Assembly (NCBI GenBank): GCA_033980235.1 | Contig: CM067075.1 | Location: 14,744,844-14,808,843 of the forward strand | Direction: 5' to 3' | From: Diadema setosum | Lineage: Eukaryota; Echinodermata; Echinoidea; Diadematoida; Diadematidae | Length of the DNA: 64,000 nt | Translations under genes and position numbers: made by a program | Notes under the pieces: generated by a model | Told to the model about the DNA's origin: nothing | Database searches by the model: none | Seen by the model: only the letters and a program-made list of their open reading frames with translations | Shown here: positions 22,477 through 33,896 of the stretch, piece by piece | Layout: each line of letters begins with the position of its first letter | How positions within the stretch are numbered: the stretch's first letter is position 1

Positions 22477-22778
22477 GCCCAAATTCACAAAGGTGGTACA
22501 ATCTTGTCCACAGTTTAACCACGGACAAAGACCATGGGGCGGCAAGTGTTGCATGAAATATTTTGTTACGAAATCAGTCATTTCGTTGACAAAAAAGACC
22601 ATTTCATTCAGGAAATTATCATTTTGTTGACAAAATGTCATTTCAGTTCAAAATAATCATTTCATTGATGAAATGAATGATTTCGTAATGAAATATTCCA
22701 TGCGACACTTGCTGCCCCATGGTCTTTGTCCATGGTTTAAACCATGGACAAAATTGTACCACCTTCGTCAATTCGGGC
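22477..22778. mobile_element. MITE with >100-bp inverted repeats and subterminal palindromes
   Basis: About 302 bp. The left end GCCCAAATTCACAAAGGTGG is mirrored by CCACCTTCGTCAATTCGGGC. The arms share GGTGGTACAAT, GACAAAGACCATGGGGC and the GCAAGTGT motif. The centre is a run of TCATTTCGTTGAC/TTTCATT variants that also pair with each other. A perfect 28-bp palindrome lies in the right arm. No coding frame. Confidence 0.85.
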
Positions 22779-23563
22779 ACTAGTGTTTCACCAACAACGT
22801 CCGATGGGTTGTCTAAAACAGATGACTCTTTGGTCTTGGCTCACAAGACTCCATAACTTTTCTCCCTCCAGTTGGGGCAGGATGGGCGGCGAGGAGCGGA
22901 GGACCACTGGTGGAGGGAGGGGAGGATGCAGCCAGTGTGCCCCCGGCTTGCCTACCCACCATACCACAGGCCCACCCCACAAAGCCACAAATATTTAATG
23001 CATCTATCAACATTTCGCTTCTCATTGACACACACACAGTTGATACATCCATGTGATTCTTGGGGTCATAACATTAGCGAGGGAGAGATCAACACAGGCA
23101 CATTTGATTTGTTCATTCAAGTGCCCTCAACACTCATTTTTGTGCGTACTCTTCAAATGCGATCAGAACAAATGCTTTCATGCCTCTGTCTGCATTAAAT
23201 AAATCAAAGTCTAAAGCATCAATTCACCACTGACATATATCAACCCTCCTATTTAGTTCCCCCCCCCCCCCCCCCGTGAAAAAAAAAAGAAAAGAAAAAA
23301 GAAGACAAAAAGTTATACGTGCAGATTCCAGGGTAATGAACCACACGAATTTGGTCAGCTAATTAAACATGCTTTGAAATATGACTTGAGTGGCTTTATA
23401 AAAGTGTCACCTCCATTTTTCCTGCACTATTTATTTAAGATTTAAATATTTCTATCCAACCATCACCCTCTTATGCTCAAGACTTGGGCATAAAAATAAT
23501 TCTTAACAAATGGGCTGCAGGACAAGTCCTGCTTTTTCTGTCATTACACATTTCAATGAAGGT
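22779..23563. other. Unique gene-free stretch
   Basis: GC-richer between about 22800 and 22990; frames on both strands there are not convincing. A C18-like run followed by A-rich DNA lies at about 23260-23310. Confidence 0.4.
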
Positions 23564-24024
23564 GTTTCCTGTAGAATGTCTCAAGGTTACTTAAAGTTTC
23601 ACAAACTACCTGGAACAAGGACGTAAAAAGCTAAAAAAAGAGATCCTCAACCCATTCAGAAAAAGTTTACTAAAAATAGCAGCAGATGTTCATTTTATTT
23701 TATTTTATTTTATTTTATCTTATCTTTTTGCTGTGGGAGCCAAAGTTGCCCCTCGTTTCCCACTCTTCAGCAAACTATGAGCAAATTAGGAACGGGTTTC
23801 CTGTAGAATGTCTTAAGGTTACTTAAAGTTTCACAAACTACCTGGAACAAGGATGTAAAAAGCTAAAAAAAAAAAGAGATCCTCAACCCATTCAGAAAAA
23901 GTGTACTAAGAATAGCAGCAGACGTTCATTTTATTTTATTTTATTTTATCTTATCTTTTTGCTGTGGATGCCAAAGTGGCCCCTCGTTTCCCACTCTTCA
24001 GCAAACTATGAGCAAATTAGGAAC
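23564..24024 (+). repeat. 232-bp tandem duplication containing (TTTTA)n
   Basis: Copies 23564-23795 and 23796-24024 both run from GTTTCCTGTAGAATGTC to GAGCAAATTAGGAAC. They differ by a few substitutions, by the length of an A-run, and by one or two TTTTA units. The high identity indicates recent unequal exchange or an assembly duplication. Confidence 0.93.
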
Positions 24025-25294
24025 AAGTATTGAGGAATGAAGAATATCCATCTATATACTCCCTTCCAACTTGGCACCAATCTGTCATGCCCCGCCCACT
24101 TTTCAACAATACACAATGCATCTTCCAGCCTTCCCATTGTTCTCACGTCAGTGCAAGATGGCCTCATCCGTCAAATGTTGGCCAGAAGTATTAAAAAAGG
24201 GGGGAAAAAAGTTTTGAATTATAGTCAAAGATCGAGGCGCTTTTCTCAGCTTTGCCGGCCTGACGTCCTGTTGATAATACGCTAGCTACCTTAATGGACT
24301 TTGCGTGCAAGCAGCAGTAATTGGTTTGAGTACTTAGCATACCTATGTGATGTCGGTGCACAAATGGGGCTAAATCCTGGCTAACCTCAAAGGAGGAACC
24401 ATGTATGGATGATGGTATTACTAAAGTCCAGGAGGTAAAAGGGGGGGGGAAGGGAGGGGAAGTGGAAGGAGAGGGGGAGGAGGGGGTGAAAAAAAAAAAA
24501 ACATTGCCTGTGTAAGTGTGTGAACAATTTCCAATCCTCTTTCCCACTGCAGACAAATTTACTCAGTTCATTCTCTTCGCAATGATTCAGCACAAGCCAG
24601 GGACACCTGATTCCTGTGGAACCAAAGTATATATCACATATAGGCCTATTATGTTACAATCTGGGCACTATTTCAAGAAAGTTGTCACTCTCTGACAATT
24701 TCAGTAAAATCCTTGGTTTCTGATTGGCTGAAAAGCTCTGGTCAGCGAATAGGCCTGTCTTCATCAGACTAAAGTTTCAAAATAGCTTAATATTTTGTGG
24801 TTAGGAAATTAGCCTGATGTCAAATGAACTATTTGTGCAATTAAGTTGGAATTAATTTACTATTCATCATGAAAATTTCCCAAAATCTTGGTCTAGTTCA
24901 TGAAAAAGTGTGCTAATTTGTGACTTAGAGTGCTATCTGAGTTGTGTCCCCATCAGCTCAAAAGTTTCTCCACCCATCATAATGGGGGAACCACTTTTGA
25001 ACCGCGCGCTGAGCTGAGATGAGTAATGATGCAAAGTACATGTATGCATGCCTCAATTTTAGTCTTATTTCCCAAGTTGGCTGTTGTAATAATGGGCTAT
25101 TTTGTTCAAAGAGCAAAATAGCCCACTAATTTGAATTTCGGTCTGAGGAATACACATCTACTGTAACTATGGTTATTGTCAGAGCCTGAAAACTTGTCAG
25201 GGTTCATGAAACGGTGCCTTGGTGACTCCTTCCAAGATATCACAAAAGGATTTCTTGCTCAGGGCATATAGATGTCTCATTCTCAAGGCTCTTA
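24025..25294. other. Mostly unique gene-free DNA
   Basis: A G-rich stretch lies near 24440-24486. A hairpin at 25093-25124 pairs GGGCTATTTTG with CAAAATAGCCC. No element with both ends is recognised. Confidence 0.4.
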
Positions 25295-25387
25295 TTAACC
25301 TATTAAGGATGGGCTGATTTTGCTACAACACACATTTTCCATAGACACCTGCTCCGGTATACTCGGGACCAGTCTTCAACGGGTTAA
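25295..25387 (+). mobile_element. TTAA-flanked MITE, CCCGTTGAGG family, copy 3
   Basis: 93 bp from TTAACCTATTAAGGATGG to GTCTTCAACGGGTTAA with core GATTTTGCTACAACACAC. Confidence 0.87.
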
Positions 25388-25442
25388 AACATAAAGGGAA
25401 GAAGACGCATACGCACAAACAAAGGAATCACACAGAAACTCT

Positions 25443-25535
25443 TTAACCTGTTGAGGACGGACTGATTTTGCTACAACACGCATTTCCCATAGACACCTAC
25501 CTGAGTATAGTCGGGACTCGTCCTCAACGGGTTAA
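25443..25535 (+). mobile_element. TTAA-flanked MITE, CCCGTTGAGG family, copy 4
   Basis: 93 bp from TTAACCTGTTGAGGACGG to CGTCCTCAACGGGTTAA, close to the family consensus. It lies only 55 bp after copy 3 in the same orientation. Confidence 0.9.
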
Positions 25536-25605
25536 CAATAAGAGCTCAAAGAGAAATGCAAGGAATATCCTTCAACTTGATACAGCAAAGATTGAAAGTC
25601 TACTT

Positions 25606-25987
25606 CCCCCCCCCCCCCCACCCACCAAAAAAAAAAAGAAAGAAAGAAGGAATTAAGAGGAAAAAAATGCCTGCATGAACACATACTGAGAAACAGACAC
25701 GCACATAAACACACTTACAGTACATGCTTAATCATCTAGATCAAGTTTACCTTTCTGAAACGCAGCAAAAATCACGTTCTGCCAACAATAAGTGACAGAT
25801 TCAATTGAGAAGAACACAGGATTGTTTCAGACCTGCCAACGCCTCACTGCCAGTGCCCGTAGGACCCCCTTCCCTTCCCTCATCCTTTTCCCCCCATCCT
25901 TCTGGGTCCTGGTCCTACTGTCTCAGGGTATCTAACAGTATCTCCATTTTGTCCCCCTCCCCCCCCCCCCTCTCTCTCTCTCTCTCT
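25606..25987 (+). repeat. C/A runs and (TC)n tract
   Basis: Poly-C plus A-rich DNA at 25606-25655, and a C10 plus TC array at about 25955-25987, separated by unique sequence. Confidence 0.8.
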
Positions 25988-26245
25988 GCATGTAATATCT
26001 TTTTTTTTTCCTCGATGCCTCCTCATTTTGCTTTCATTTTTCATTTCATTTTTCTTCCTGTGTCCTGAATCCATCTCATGCAGAAGTTGTGGCTCCTTCT
26101 TCCTTTTTCTATCATCCTCTCTCGTTGCTTTCTTCAGGATTCCTTTTTGTCCATTCCAACCAAACATTTGCCACAACTGCTTGCAAGAATACCTCTGTAA
26201 AGTTGTTGGTCTAAAGGATGTTGGCTGTTTTTCATTTTCTTTTCC

Positions 26246-26272
<27 letters not shown>
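26246..26272 (+). repeat. (ATT)n microsatellite
   Basis: Nine TTA/ATT units. Confidence 0.95.
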
Positions 26273-26276
<4 letters not shown>

Positions 26277-26349
26277 ACATTTACATTATTATTAGTTGGT
26301 TGAGGCATTAACTCTTTGTTTGCACATTACAAACATTAGAAAAGCAATA

Positions 26350-26530
26350 CTGTAAAGCAATAAATATTCGCGTCATGAAATTATCACCAACTGGAGCCAT
26401 CAGCCTTTTTCGCAGCATGAAATTTTGTGAATTACCTCTGACATTCAATTCATATAGTGTAAACAAGAATTTTTGTGTGCATTTTAATTTCATAAAATTA
26501 AAATGCACATGGAAATTTGTGGTTTTACAG
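26350..26530 (-). mobile_element. CTGTAAA/TTTACAG MITE, copy 3
   Basis: 181 bp, flanked by TA on both sides. Shares GTGTAAACAAGAATTTTTGTG and GTGCATTTTAATTTCA with copy 1, same orientation as copy 1; CpGs are mostly decayed. Confidence 0.87.
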
Positions 26531-27951
26531 TAAACAAATTGGCACCACCATGAGACAAGAAGACAATCTGATTGTTAGCATCCAAAACATAAGTAAGACT
26601 GGCATATATCCTATATGGGATCTGCTACCTGAAGGGAATAATTACAATAACAGTATAAAATACTTTCTTTTCTTTCTTTTTTTTTTTAAAGAAAAAGCCT
26701 GCTATGATTTAGCAGTGGTCATTTACATTTTAAAGATTATTTTTGTGGCAAAACATTGATATATTGGAAGATAACAGGAAACCAATTTGAGACAAATGAT
26801 AAAATGTGTGGATGTGGGCAATAGAAGATGGTAAAGATAATAAGTCATTTTCCAGAAGACTGCATTGAATTTGTGAATCATAACAAACAAGTGTTAGACC
26901 TGTCTGTAGATGGACTGTGAGTTATACAAGTGTTGTTATTACTATTGTTATTATTGTTGGCAGTGGAAGTTACAGCAGCAGCAGCACAGTAGTGGTAGTG
27001 TTGTCATCATCGCCATCATATCATTATTGTTACTATTTTGTGTGAAGAGCATATCTATTACCAATGGGGTCACACGCAATTACTGTCTCCTAAATCAGAT
27101 AAATATTCAATGAATTAATCTGCCTGTTCTTTCAGATTCATGGGAGAAAAGAATATCATGCAGCAAGAAATACCTACCGGTGGACATGGCATGGAGAGAT
27201 TTTTTTTTTCTTTTCTGTTTAACTTCACAGGAGGGAGAGATGGAAGAAAGAGATGGGGGAAAAAAAAAGAAAGAGAGATAGAGAGGGGGAAGGAGAAAGA
27301 AATATTGCAGTTAATGAAACTTGGAGATATGACTTTCTCGCAGCGAGAGAAAGGGAAAAATGTGATAGAATGGTAGAAATGAATGATTGAAATGAAAATC
27401 TATTTAAAGAAGGCCGGGATTCTCACTTATGGGCCCAGAGGGTTTGGAGCCATGGAGCCTGGTGCACCCTGGGAAGGGCCACCGACCTTTGACCCAAAGG
27501 TCAAGCAATGATGAGTCCCCGCTTGCCCAGAGGTCACTCGTCATGTCGATCTGCTAATGCATAGCAGGGAAGGACAGGGGTGCGGGTGGGGTGCGGAGGG
27601 AAGGGGCGTGATGGAAGTGACAGTAAAGCTGATTGGAAAAGACCCTTTAACAGCCCAGGCTCTAGAAAGAAATAAAAGTGTAGGGGGGGGGGGGTTGGAA
27701 GGAAATTTTCAAGTCCTCTGAGAGAGGGCAAAACCTCACTGGAATTGATATCTGCTTTCCATGCACGCTCCATCCAGTCAGTTGCTGCAGCATTTTCAAA
27801 GCTTTTTCTCTTCAAATCGCTCTTGGAGTCACCGCTGTTGCACGATCGCATCCCTGGGGACAAAGTTATCTCTCATTTCATGAGTGGAACCACAACTCGC
27901 TACTCTAAAAACAAAGAAATGAATAGATAATAGTAACATGCAGATGAATTT
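26531..27951. other. Mostly unique gene-free DNA
   Basis: A GC-richer block at about 27400-27860 holds a nuclear-receptor-type site (listed separately) and a G11 run near 27685. No gene is called. Confidence 0.4.
27484..27503 (-). promoter_or_regulatory. Nuclear-receptor DR1-like site with inverted half-site
   Basis: GACCTTTGACCC (27484-27495) read on the minus strand is GGGTCAAAGGTC, a direct repeat of AGGTCA-type half-sites with one-base spacing, the HNF4/RXR/COUP-TF type. It is followed by AAAGGTCA, so the site also reads as an inverted repeat. Function is inferred from motif alone. Confidence 0.4.
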
Positions 27952-27998
27952 ATAGATAGATAGATGGATAGACAGATTGATAGATAGATAGATAGCTG

Positions 27999-28052
<54 letters not shown>

Positions 28053-28072
28053 CAGATAGATAGATAGATAGA
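27952..28072 (-). repeat. (GATA)n microsatellite
   Basis: About 28 GATA units with GACA, GATT and CTGGATA interruptions. The Ile-Tyr-Leu-Ser minus-strand frames are shadows. Confidence 0.97.
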
Positions 28073-29469
28073 CTGGCACAGTGTGGATACATTGTCGATG
28101 GATAGAGAGACAAATAAATAAGGAAAAAAGGAAGGAGTAAATAAATAGATGAATAAGTGACAACATGAATAAAAGAAATTAAAAGAAAGAACAGCAGATA
28201 AAGGCTGTGTGGGCGTGAACTGCAATATTCATCACAAAAAAAAAAGAGATGCAAAGTATCAGAGTGTCTTGAGTAAGGTTAATCAGAACAAGTTTTCAGA
28301 ATGATATGCCTATTCTACATTTCCATACTCGATTTTCTGAACTGACTCCGACTAGAATCTGCAAGAAATGTCATTCACTCACACCTGCCATGGATCAAGA
28401 TCTGACATCACTGCGCACTTCTGGACCACATATTCCTACATTGAGTTACTCATGCATGTTGCCTACATTTTCCCATGCTGTTTTCTGCAGCAAGCATTCA
28501 GCATGTCATCCTTCTACGTCATGCTTACTGAGTTAGGCCTACACTCTGTGAAGTAATAGAGATTTTGCCATGGCTTAACAAAGTGAATAGAAACTTTGAT
28601 ATGATAACTAACCCTCTTATATTGTATTGGAATTTCCATGAAATGGTGACTTCATTAACGCATTCCAATACATGAATTTCTTTTTCCTTGAGAACCTGGT
28701 AATAAGCGATTTGAAATGACCTGTTCATATTGGATGCATTTTTCAATACATAAAATCTAATTGAAACGCATTTAGTTGTTGCTACGCAAAGCAAACAGAG
28801 AATAGGTTCTTTTGTCCATTGGGGACAAGTTCTGTCACGAGGACGGGCATAGAATATGTTGGTAAACTGGCCCTGTCTCTCATGATTCCATACATCCATA
28901 AAGAAAACTTTGGTGAAATGTGTGAATGCATGCCGCTTATTCCCCATTCCCCTTTGAAAACGTATACACAGGCTGATTCGTGAATGTTGATAACAAAGTC
29001 ATGGCCTTAGTATTTACCTTATGCCATTGCAGTATTCACATTCATATTGCCAACTTTACACACTCAGCATGATATCACACAACCATTCAACATCACAGCC
29101 CACTTAGGGGTTGAGATCAACTCATCTTTCTTATAATAAAAAAAGAGTGCACAATTATACCTTTTATATAATACACTCACCAACAACACTAAATAATGTA
29201 TTCAATAAATTAAAACAAGATCCTAACAATAAATTCAAATCACCTTGATGTAAGAGTAGAAAATCACAAACCCACTCTCACATTAACATTTCATATCTAT
29301 TATGAAAAAAAAAATATGGCTATACTTTGTTATTCCAAAGGTTTGGTAATTTGAAAATGAAATGTGGTTCATTATTCCAAAGATTTGGCAGTCTGAAAAT
29401 GAAGTAGGATTCATTATTCTGAAAATTCAAATATGTATACATGTTGTTCTGCTCAGGTTATTCTATGAC
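28073..29469. other. Unique gene-free stretch
   Basis: No gene is called. The 140-codon frame at 28525-28947 (-) lacks any recognisable domain. Near 29330-29410 the phrase ATTCCAAAG(G/A)TTTGG is imperfectly repeated. Confidence 0.4.
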
Positions 29470-29664
29470 AAGTTGGGATTTCTGTATACCTCCTCCCTGT
29501 ATATCGCTTTTATTGGCTCTGAAGTTAATATTCCTATACCCTCTTCCCTTTCTTTCTCTCTACAGTCCTCTCCACTACTCCGCATCTATTCTTTATTAGC
29601 GCTCCAATCTTCAGCCCTTCTCCTTAAATCTATCAAGAGTTGGCACGTGAATTGACTTGAACTT
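29470..29664 (+). mobile_element. Possible LINE 3' fragment with ACTTGA tail
   Basis: Pyrimidine-rich 3'-UTR-like sequence ending GAATTGACTTGAACTTGAAG. Same type of tail as at 9950 and 49423. Tentative. Confidence 0.3.
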
Positions 29665-31274
29665 GAAGAGAGGTGCCAATGTCGTAATTCAAAGCTAGAA
29701 GAGCGAGGCTTCGAACAAGGCTTGCTGGAAACGGTGGTGGTTAAGGGGATGGGGTAGCTAGGGAGGGGGGGGGGGGGAAGGAGGGGTAGGAATGATCACA
29801 AGGTCTTGGGAGCTGTCAAACTCATCTTGAGGCGGAGGAGGACTGCGACCGACCAGTGTGGAGTGCTTGGAGATTGTGAGTGGAGTTCAATGAAATGAGA
29901 AATGGGTCAGGGACTGTGCATCAGTAGCGGTTGAGTCAAGTTCACACCGCAGGAGTTGGGGGGGGGGGGGGGGGGGGGGAGGGGAAGGGAGCGGACTCTA
30001 CCAGCAAATGTTGATGTGCCTTGGAATCACTGCTGCCATGACAGTGCGAGTCGAGAGCTCCACCACCGCAACACGCACGATTCAATAACCTCTCGACAGA
30101 CACGCTTCGAGCGACAGACCTACAAAACGAGTACGAGGGGGCCTTCTACATTAATGCAAGGCACTGCCACTACTTGAACACCTCTACCTCTCATGCTAAT
30201 CAACACTTAGCAGACAGTTGCACTTCTCTTCTTACTCACTTCGAAGTTTTGGGCGAGCAATATCAGTAGTCACTTGCCCAACCACTCCTTACCTTATTAC
30301 AACTGGACAGGACCTAATCCAACTTAATCGGGGTTCCTCATCTGATCTTTCCAGCAATCAAACTTGAGAATGTAAAATCTATACTTATCTGAAATGGCTT
30401 ATCAAAATATTTCCAAACAAAATAAGAAAAAGATGTAAAAAAAAGAAAAGAAAACTTGATAGTCCTATCCCAACAAGCAAACAAACAAACTCTGCAAACC
30501 ATAAATTGTATGACCCCACCAAGAAAAGGATTATCTTAACAGTTTCGTGTCACTACATTTCTCTCAAGAGTATACAGAAGAAGAAAAAAACATGTCTCTC
30601 GTTTCAGCAATCTTTCACTGACAAACAAAACTCTTCACAGAGGTTTTACAACAGAAATGTTCAGATCATTAGAGTATGAGTATATTTTCTTAATGAGTGG
30701 TACTTAACTATGAGTATGCATAATGGTGTGTATGGTACACCATCTTACATCTTGACATTTAAGGTAACAATGGCAGAATGCCCTAACGCTGTTTTAAGGT
30801 AAGTTTGTTTATCCTTAAAGGAGAAATATGATAACCCAGAAAGTATGATGTTACAGAATTCATGTAAGGTCCATTGCATTTCAAGATTGTCTCTACGATG
30901 TCACACAAAATAATGTTTGATTCATTTTATGGCATATATTCTTGGTGGGGGGTTTGCCACTAAAAACAAGGCAGACATTTACTATTAATCTTTTTTTTTT
31001 AACTGAACAATCATCAATCTCTTGAAAAGGGTGTAGGCTACATTTTTCAGAGAGAAGTTTGGGTTCTAAGTCAATGGTTACAGAAGCATAAAAGTGCGAC
31101 AAAAAGGTGATCTATTGAAAATCGCATAAGCACTTCCTTCAGGACAGGAAGGCTACTGCTCAAAATCGCACATAGGCACCCTGCCTAGGACGAGAATGCA
31201 AGGCAACTTGTTCACTCTTGCAAAGGTACCTTTTTGTCTAAAACAGGGTACTGAAAAAAGTGTGGAAACGTAGG
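29665..31274. other. Mostly unique DNA with long G-runs
   Basis: A G14 run near 29766 and a G22 run at 29958-29979. The GC-richer part 29820-30180 has no convincing frame. The remainder is AT-rich without an element. Confidence 0.4.
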
Positions 31275-31459
31275 CAGGGTTCAAAATTGGCGATGGTCCG
31301 CTGGCCATTGGCCACCCAAAATCATGTCGGACTAGCTAAAAATCATAAAATTCTGAAGTTACTAGTCCGTTTGGCTAGCCAAAATATTGCTTCAGTATCA
31401 AAATTGATTCTTAGGAGTCCGCCTGGCTAGTTAAAAAAAAAAGTTAAGTGCGACCCCTG
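31275..31459. mobile_element. Short element with CAGGG...CCCTG ends
   Basis: 185 bp between CAGGGTTCAAAATTGG and AAGTGCGACCCCTG, with a 5-bp direct repeat GTAGG at 31270-31274 and 31460-31464. Interior GGACTAG/CTAGTCCG/GGCTAG words recur. Superfamily not assigned. Confidence 0.55.
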
Positions 31460-31733
31460 GTAGGCTTCATACCTTTTCACCTTAACCAAGGCACCCATGG
31501 GAGTTTTGACAACTTGCATTCTCCCATCCTTGCCCTATTCCAATGAAGGTGCCTTGGCAAGTTTGAGAAGTCACTGTCTCACTTTCTCATTGTAAGCACG
31601 GAGTTGAGGAGAGTTTCAACAAGTCGCCTTCTCACCAGTACCCCCTTCTCCTTCTGTTCCATCCCCCCTCCCCACTTTTATTTCCCCTTCCTCATCTTCT
31701 TCTTTTTCCTCCTCATCCTTTACTTCTTCACCG

Positions 31734-32251
31734 GGAGTGAATACAGCAATATTAGTAGAACACATCAATAAAGTTTGAGGAATATTGGACAATCCACTAA
31801 AAAATGATGAATTTTTAAAATCTGAGTGTCACCACCATTGAATGAGAAGAATTCAAGAGTTTGACATCATCGCATATATAGAATGACATGAAGACAAAAA
31901 TAAAGAGTATTCCACAAAATCTACATTTATATGAATAAGGTCACTCTCTTTTGACTTCTTATGTTTCAGGTAATATCATTCTCCCTATTTTCTGAAAGAG
32001 TTAAGTTCAACTGCTCTTTCATTTTGCTTAAAAAATTAAAATATGTTTAATTTTCTTCATGATTTCCTTATGTTGCCGTTCTCCAGTTATGTCACAAATT
32101 ACTGTAATTTTCTTATTCTGTTATTGCGCCACCAAAACTGTTTAGATTCATATACTTTTGAATGACCAGTCCGATTTTCCTAAAACTTCTTTTTACTTAC
32201 ATTGCAGCATTCACTCAATCCACATGTTTAATTGGGGAAACTTTCCCTTTA
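31734..32251. mobile_element. Diverged copy of the 62412 TTAA-type MITE
   Basis: Shares with the 62412 element ATTAGTAGAACACATCAAT, TTTTCTGAAAG, CTGCTCTTTCAT, GTCCGATTTTCCT and CACTCAATCCACAT in the same order, and ends CTTTCCCTTTAAA. The left end is not well preserved. Confidence 0.7.
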
Positions 32252-32691
32252 AAACTCAAAGGGCCAATCTCTCATATTGCTGTTGATGTTGTGTACAAAC
32301 AGGGTGTCAGTGGTCATAATGGAGTTTAGCTGCGTGTAGAAGGCTTCTCAGTGATCTAAAACGAATGCATATAATCTATACTACTGTGACACTTTCCTGC
32401 AGATTTCCAAGAAGTGAGATGCGGTTTTGCAGTAATAAAAAGATGATTAGGCAGTTTGCTTGCTCAATAATTTGTAATTCTAGACGTGAGCTCCTCAGTC
32501 TGTCTTTCACATCATCAAACACCTTCCTGGAAACCAGCTCTCCATTCGTTGATGAGATCGGTACATGCCCCGTACGGAGCTGCAATACACATTTCTGTTG
32601 CTCCATAACCCCTGACTGTAACCACTGCAGTGGAAGGGCCTCTTCATCCCTTGGTTATTGTAACAGCTGTATGGTGCCCCATATCTACACT

Positions 32692-32925
32692 AAAACATAA
32701 AGTTGCCGAAGAAGTTTTTCATTTTGCAGAATGTAAGTCTTTATGTCATCTAAAGCACTAAACTTACCAAATAAGCTTTCACATTGCAAGAAGGTCAGTC
32801 TTTTATATAATCTAAAATGCCAAACTTGTACTATAAGTTTTCCTTTTGCAAGAATGTCAGTCTTTATGTAATCTTCAATACTTAACTTGCATAATAAGCT
32901 TTTATTCAACAAAAATGTGAGTCAG
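32692..32925. repeat. 61-62-bp tandem repeat, about four copies
   Basis: The anchor GT(A/C)AGTCTTT recurs with periods of 61, 62 and 61 bp. On the minus strand an open frame crosses it, giving about 20-21-residue repeats, but the period is not a multiple of three throughout. Confidence 0.8.
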
Positions 32926-33416
32926 TACTCATGAATATTCATTGACCTCTACAATCACCTCTATAACAGTTTTCTCAAGTTACATCCCCCCCCCCCACAC
33001 ACAAACACACACAAACACATACCTCTTTCTTTCTCTAAGACAATGAAAACTGTGGTAAACTGCAAGAAAATAATATTGCATTTTGTAACCTGTCAAGCTT
33101 TACTTGCTCCATATGGTTACCTAATGCATAACCTAGATTTTGTAAGGGTAAATTTTCACAGAGTCAGAACCAATTATCAGAGCAATGGAGCATATCTAAT
33201 TTATAACCAATGTGATTATGATGATGAAACATTTAAGATAACGTCAAAACAAATTGAATACATATTTTAATATCTTACGAGGATTTGAGTAAGTCTGAAA
33301 TCTCTAGACTTGAAGGGAAACTGGAAAAATAATATTTGTGCTCTCTTTTTCGAATCACTATGTAAGATAGTCTTCTTACACCCTTCCTCAAGCAAAAGGC
33401 TTCTAAGGCTGCGTTT

Positions 33417-33896
33417 ATCTAAAAAATTTCTGAGGCAGAATCACGATCCTAAACGCGTTTCAGGCATTTTCAGGGGTTAGATAAACGGAACCGTGTTTTC
33501 AAACACGTTTAGAAACGCCGTTTTGAAACGCCTTTCAAAGGGCGTTTTGAAACACGTTTGAGACCATCCACGATTGCCGTTCTGTGAGTAGATAAACGCA
33601 ATGCCGTTTTGAAACGCGTTTATATCTCAAGGTCAAATTCCAGATGTTTCCGGTTGTGTTCTCTGCCTATTATTTGTGTGTGACTGATGAGGCTTGTTTG
33701 GTGGTATGCAGTTGACCTTTGCTTCCCGGGTCAAACGGTGCAAAGCAGCTGCGCTGTGACACCACTTGAATCGCGATTGTATGATGGTTAGATAAACGCG
33801 GCACCCAGAGAATCGCTTTTCAAACCACATTTGCAAACACCGTTCCAAATGCATTTAGAAACGTGATTCTCTCTCTCAAGTTAGATAAACGCAGCC
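33417..33896. mobile_element. TAA-flanked MITE with GGCTGCGTTTATCT termini (Harbinger-like)
   Basis: 480 bp between GGCTGCGTTTATCTA and TTAGATAAACGCAGCC, flanked on both sides by TAA, the 3-bp duplication typical of PIF/Harbinger. The interior is full of GTTTTGAAACGC and AGATAAACG words. A lone left end of a related element lies at 12571. Confidence 0.85.

Noticed and set aside
27829..28254. Ile/Tyr/Leu/Ser-rich frames up to 141 codons
   Set aside because: Low-complexity translation of the GATA microsatellite.
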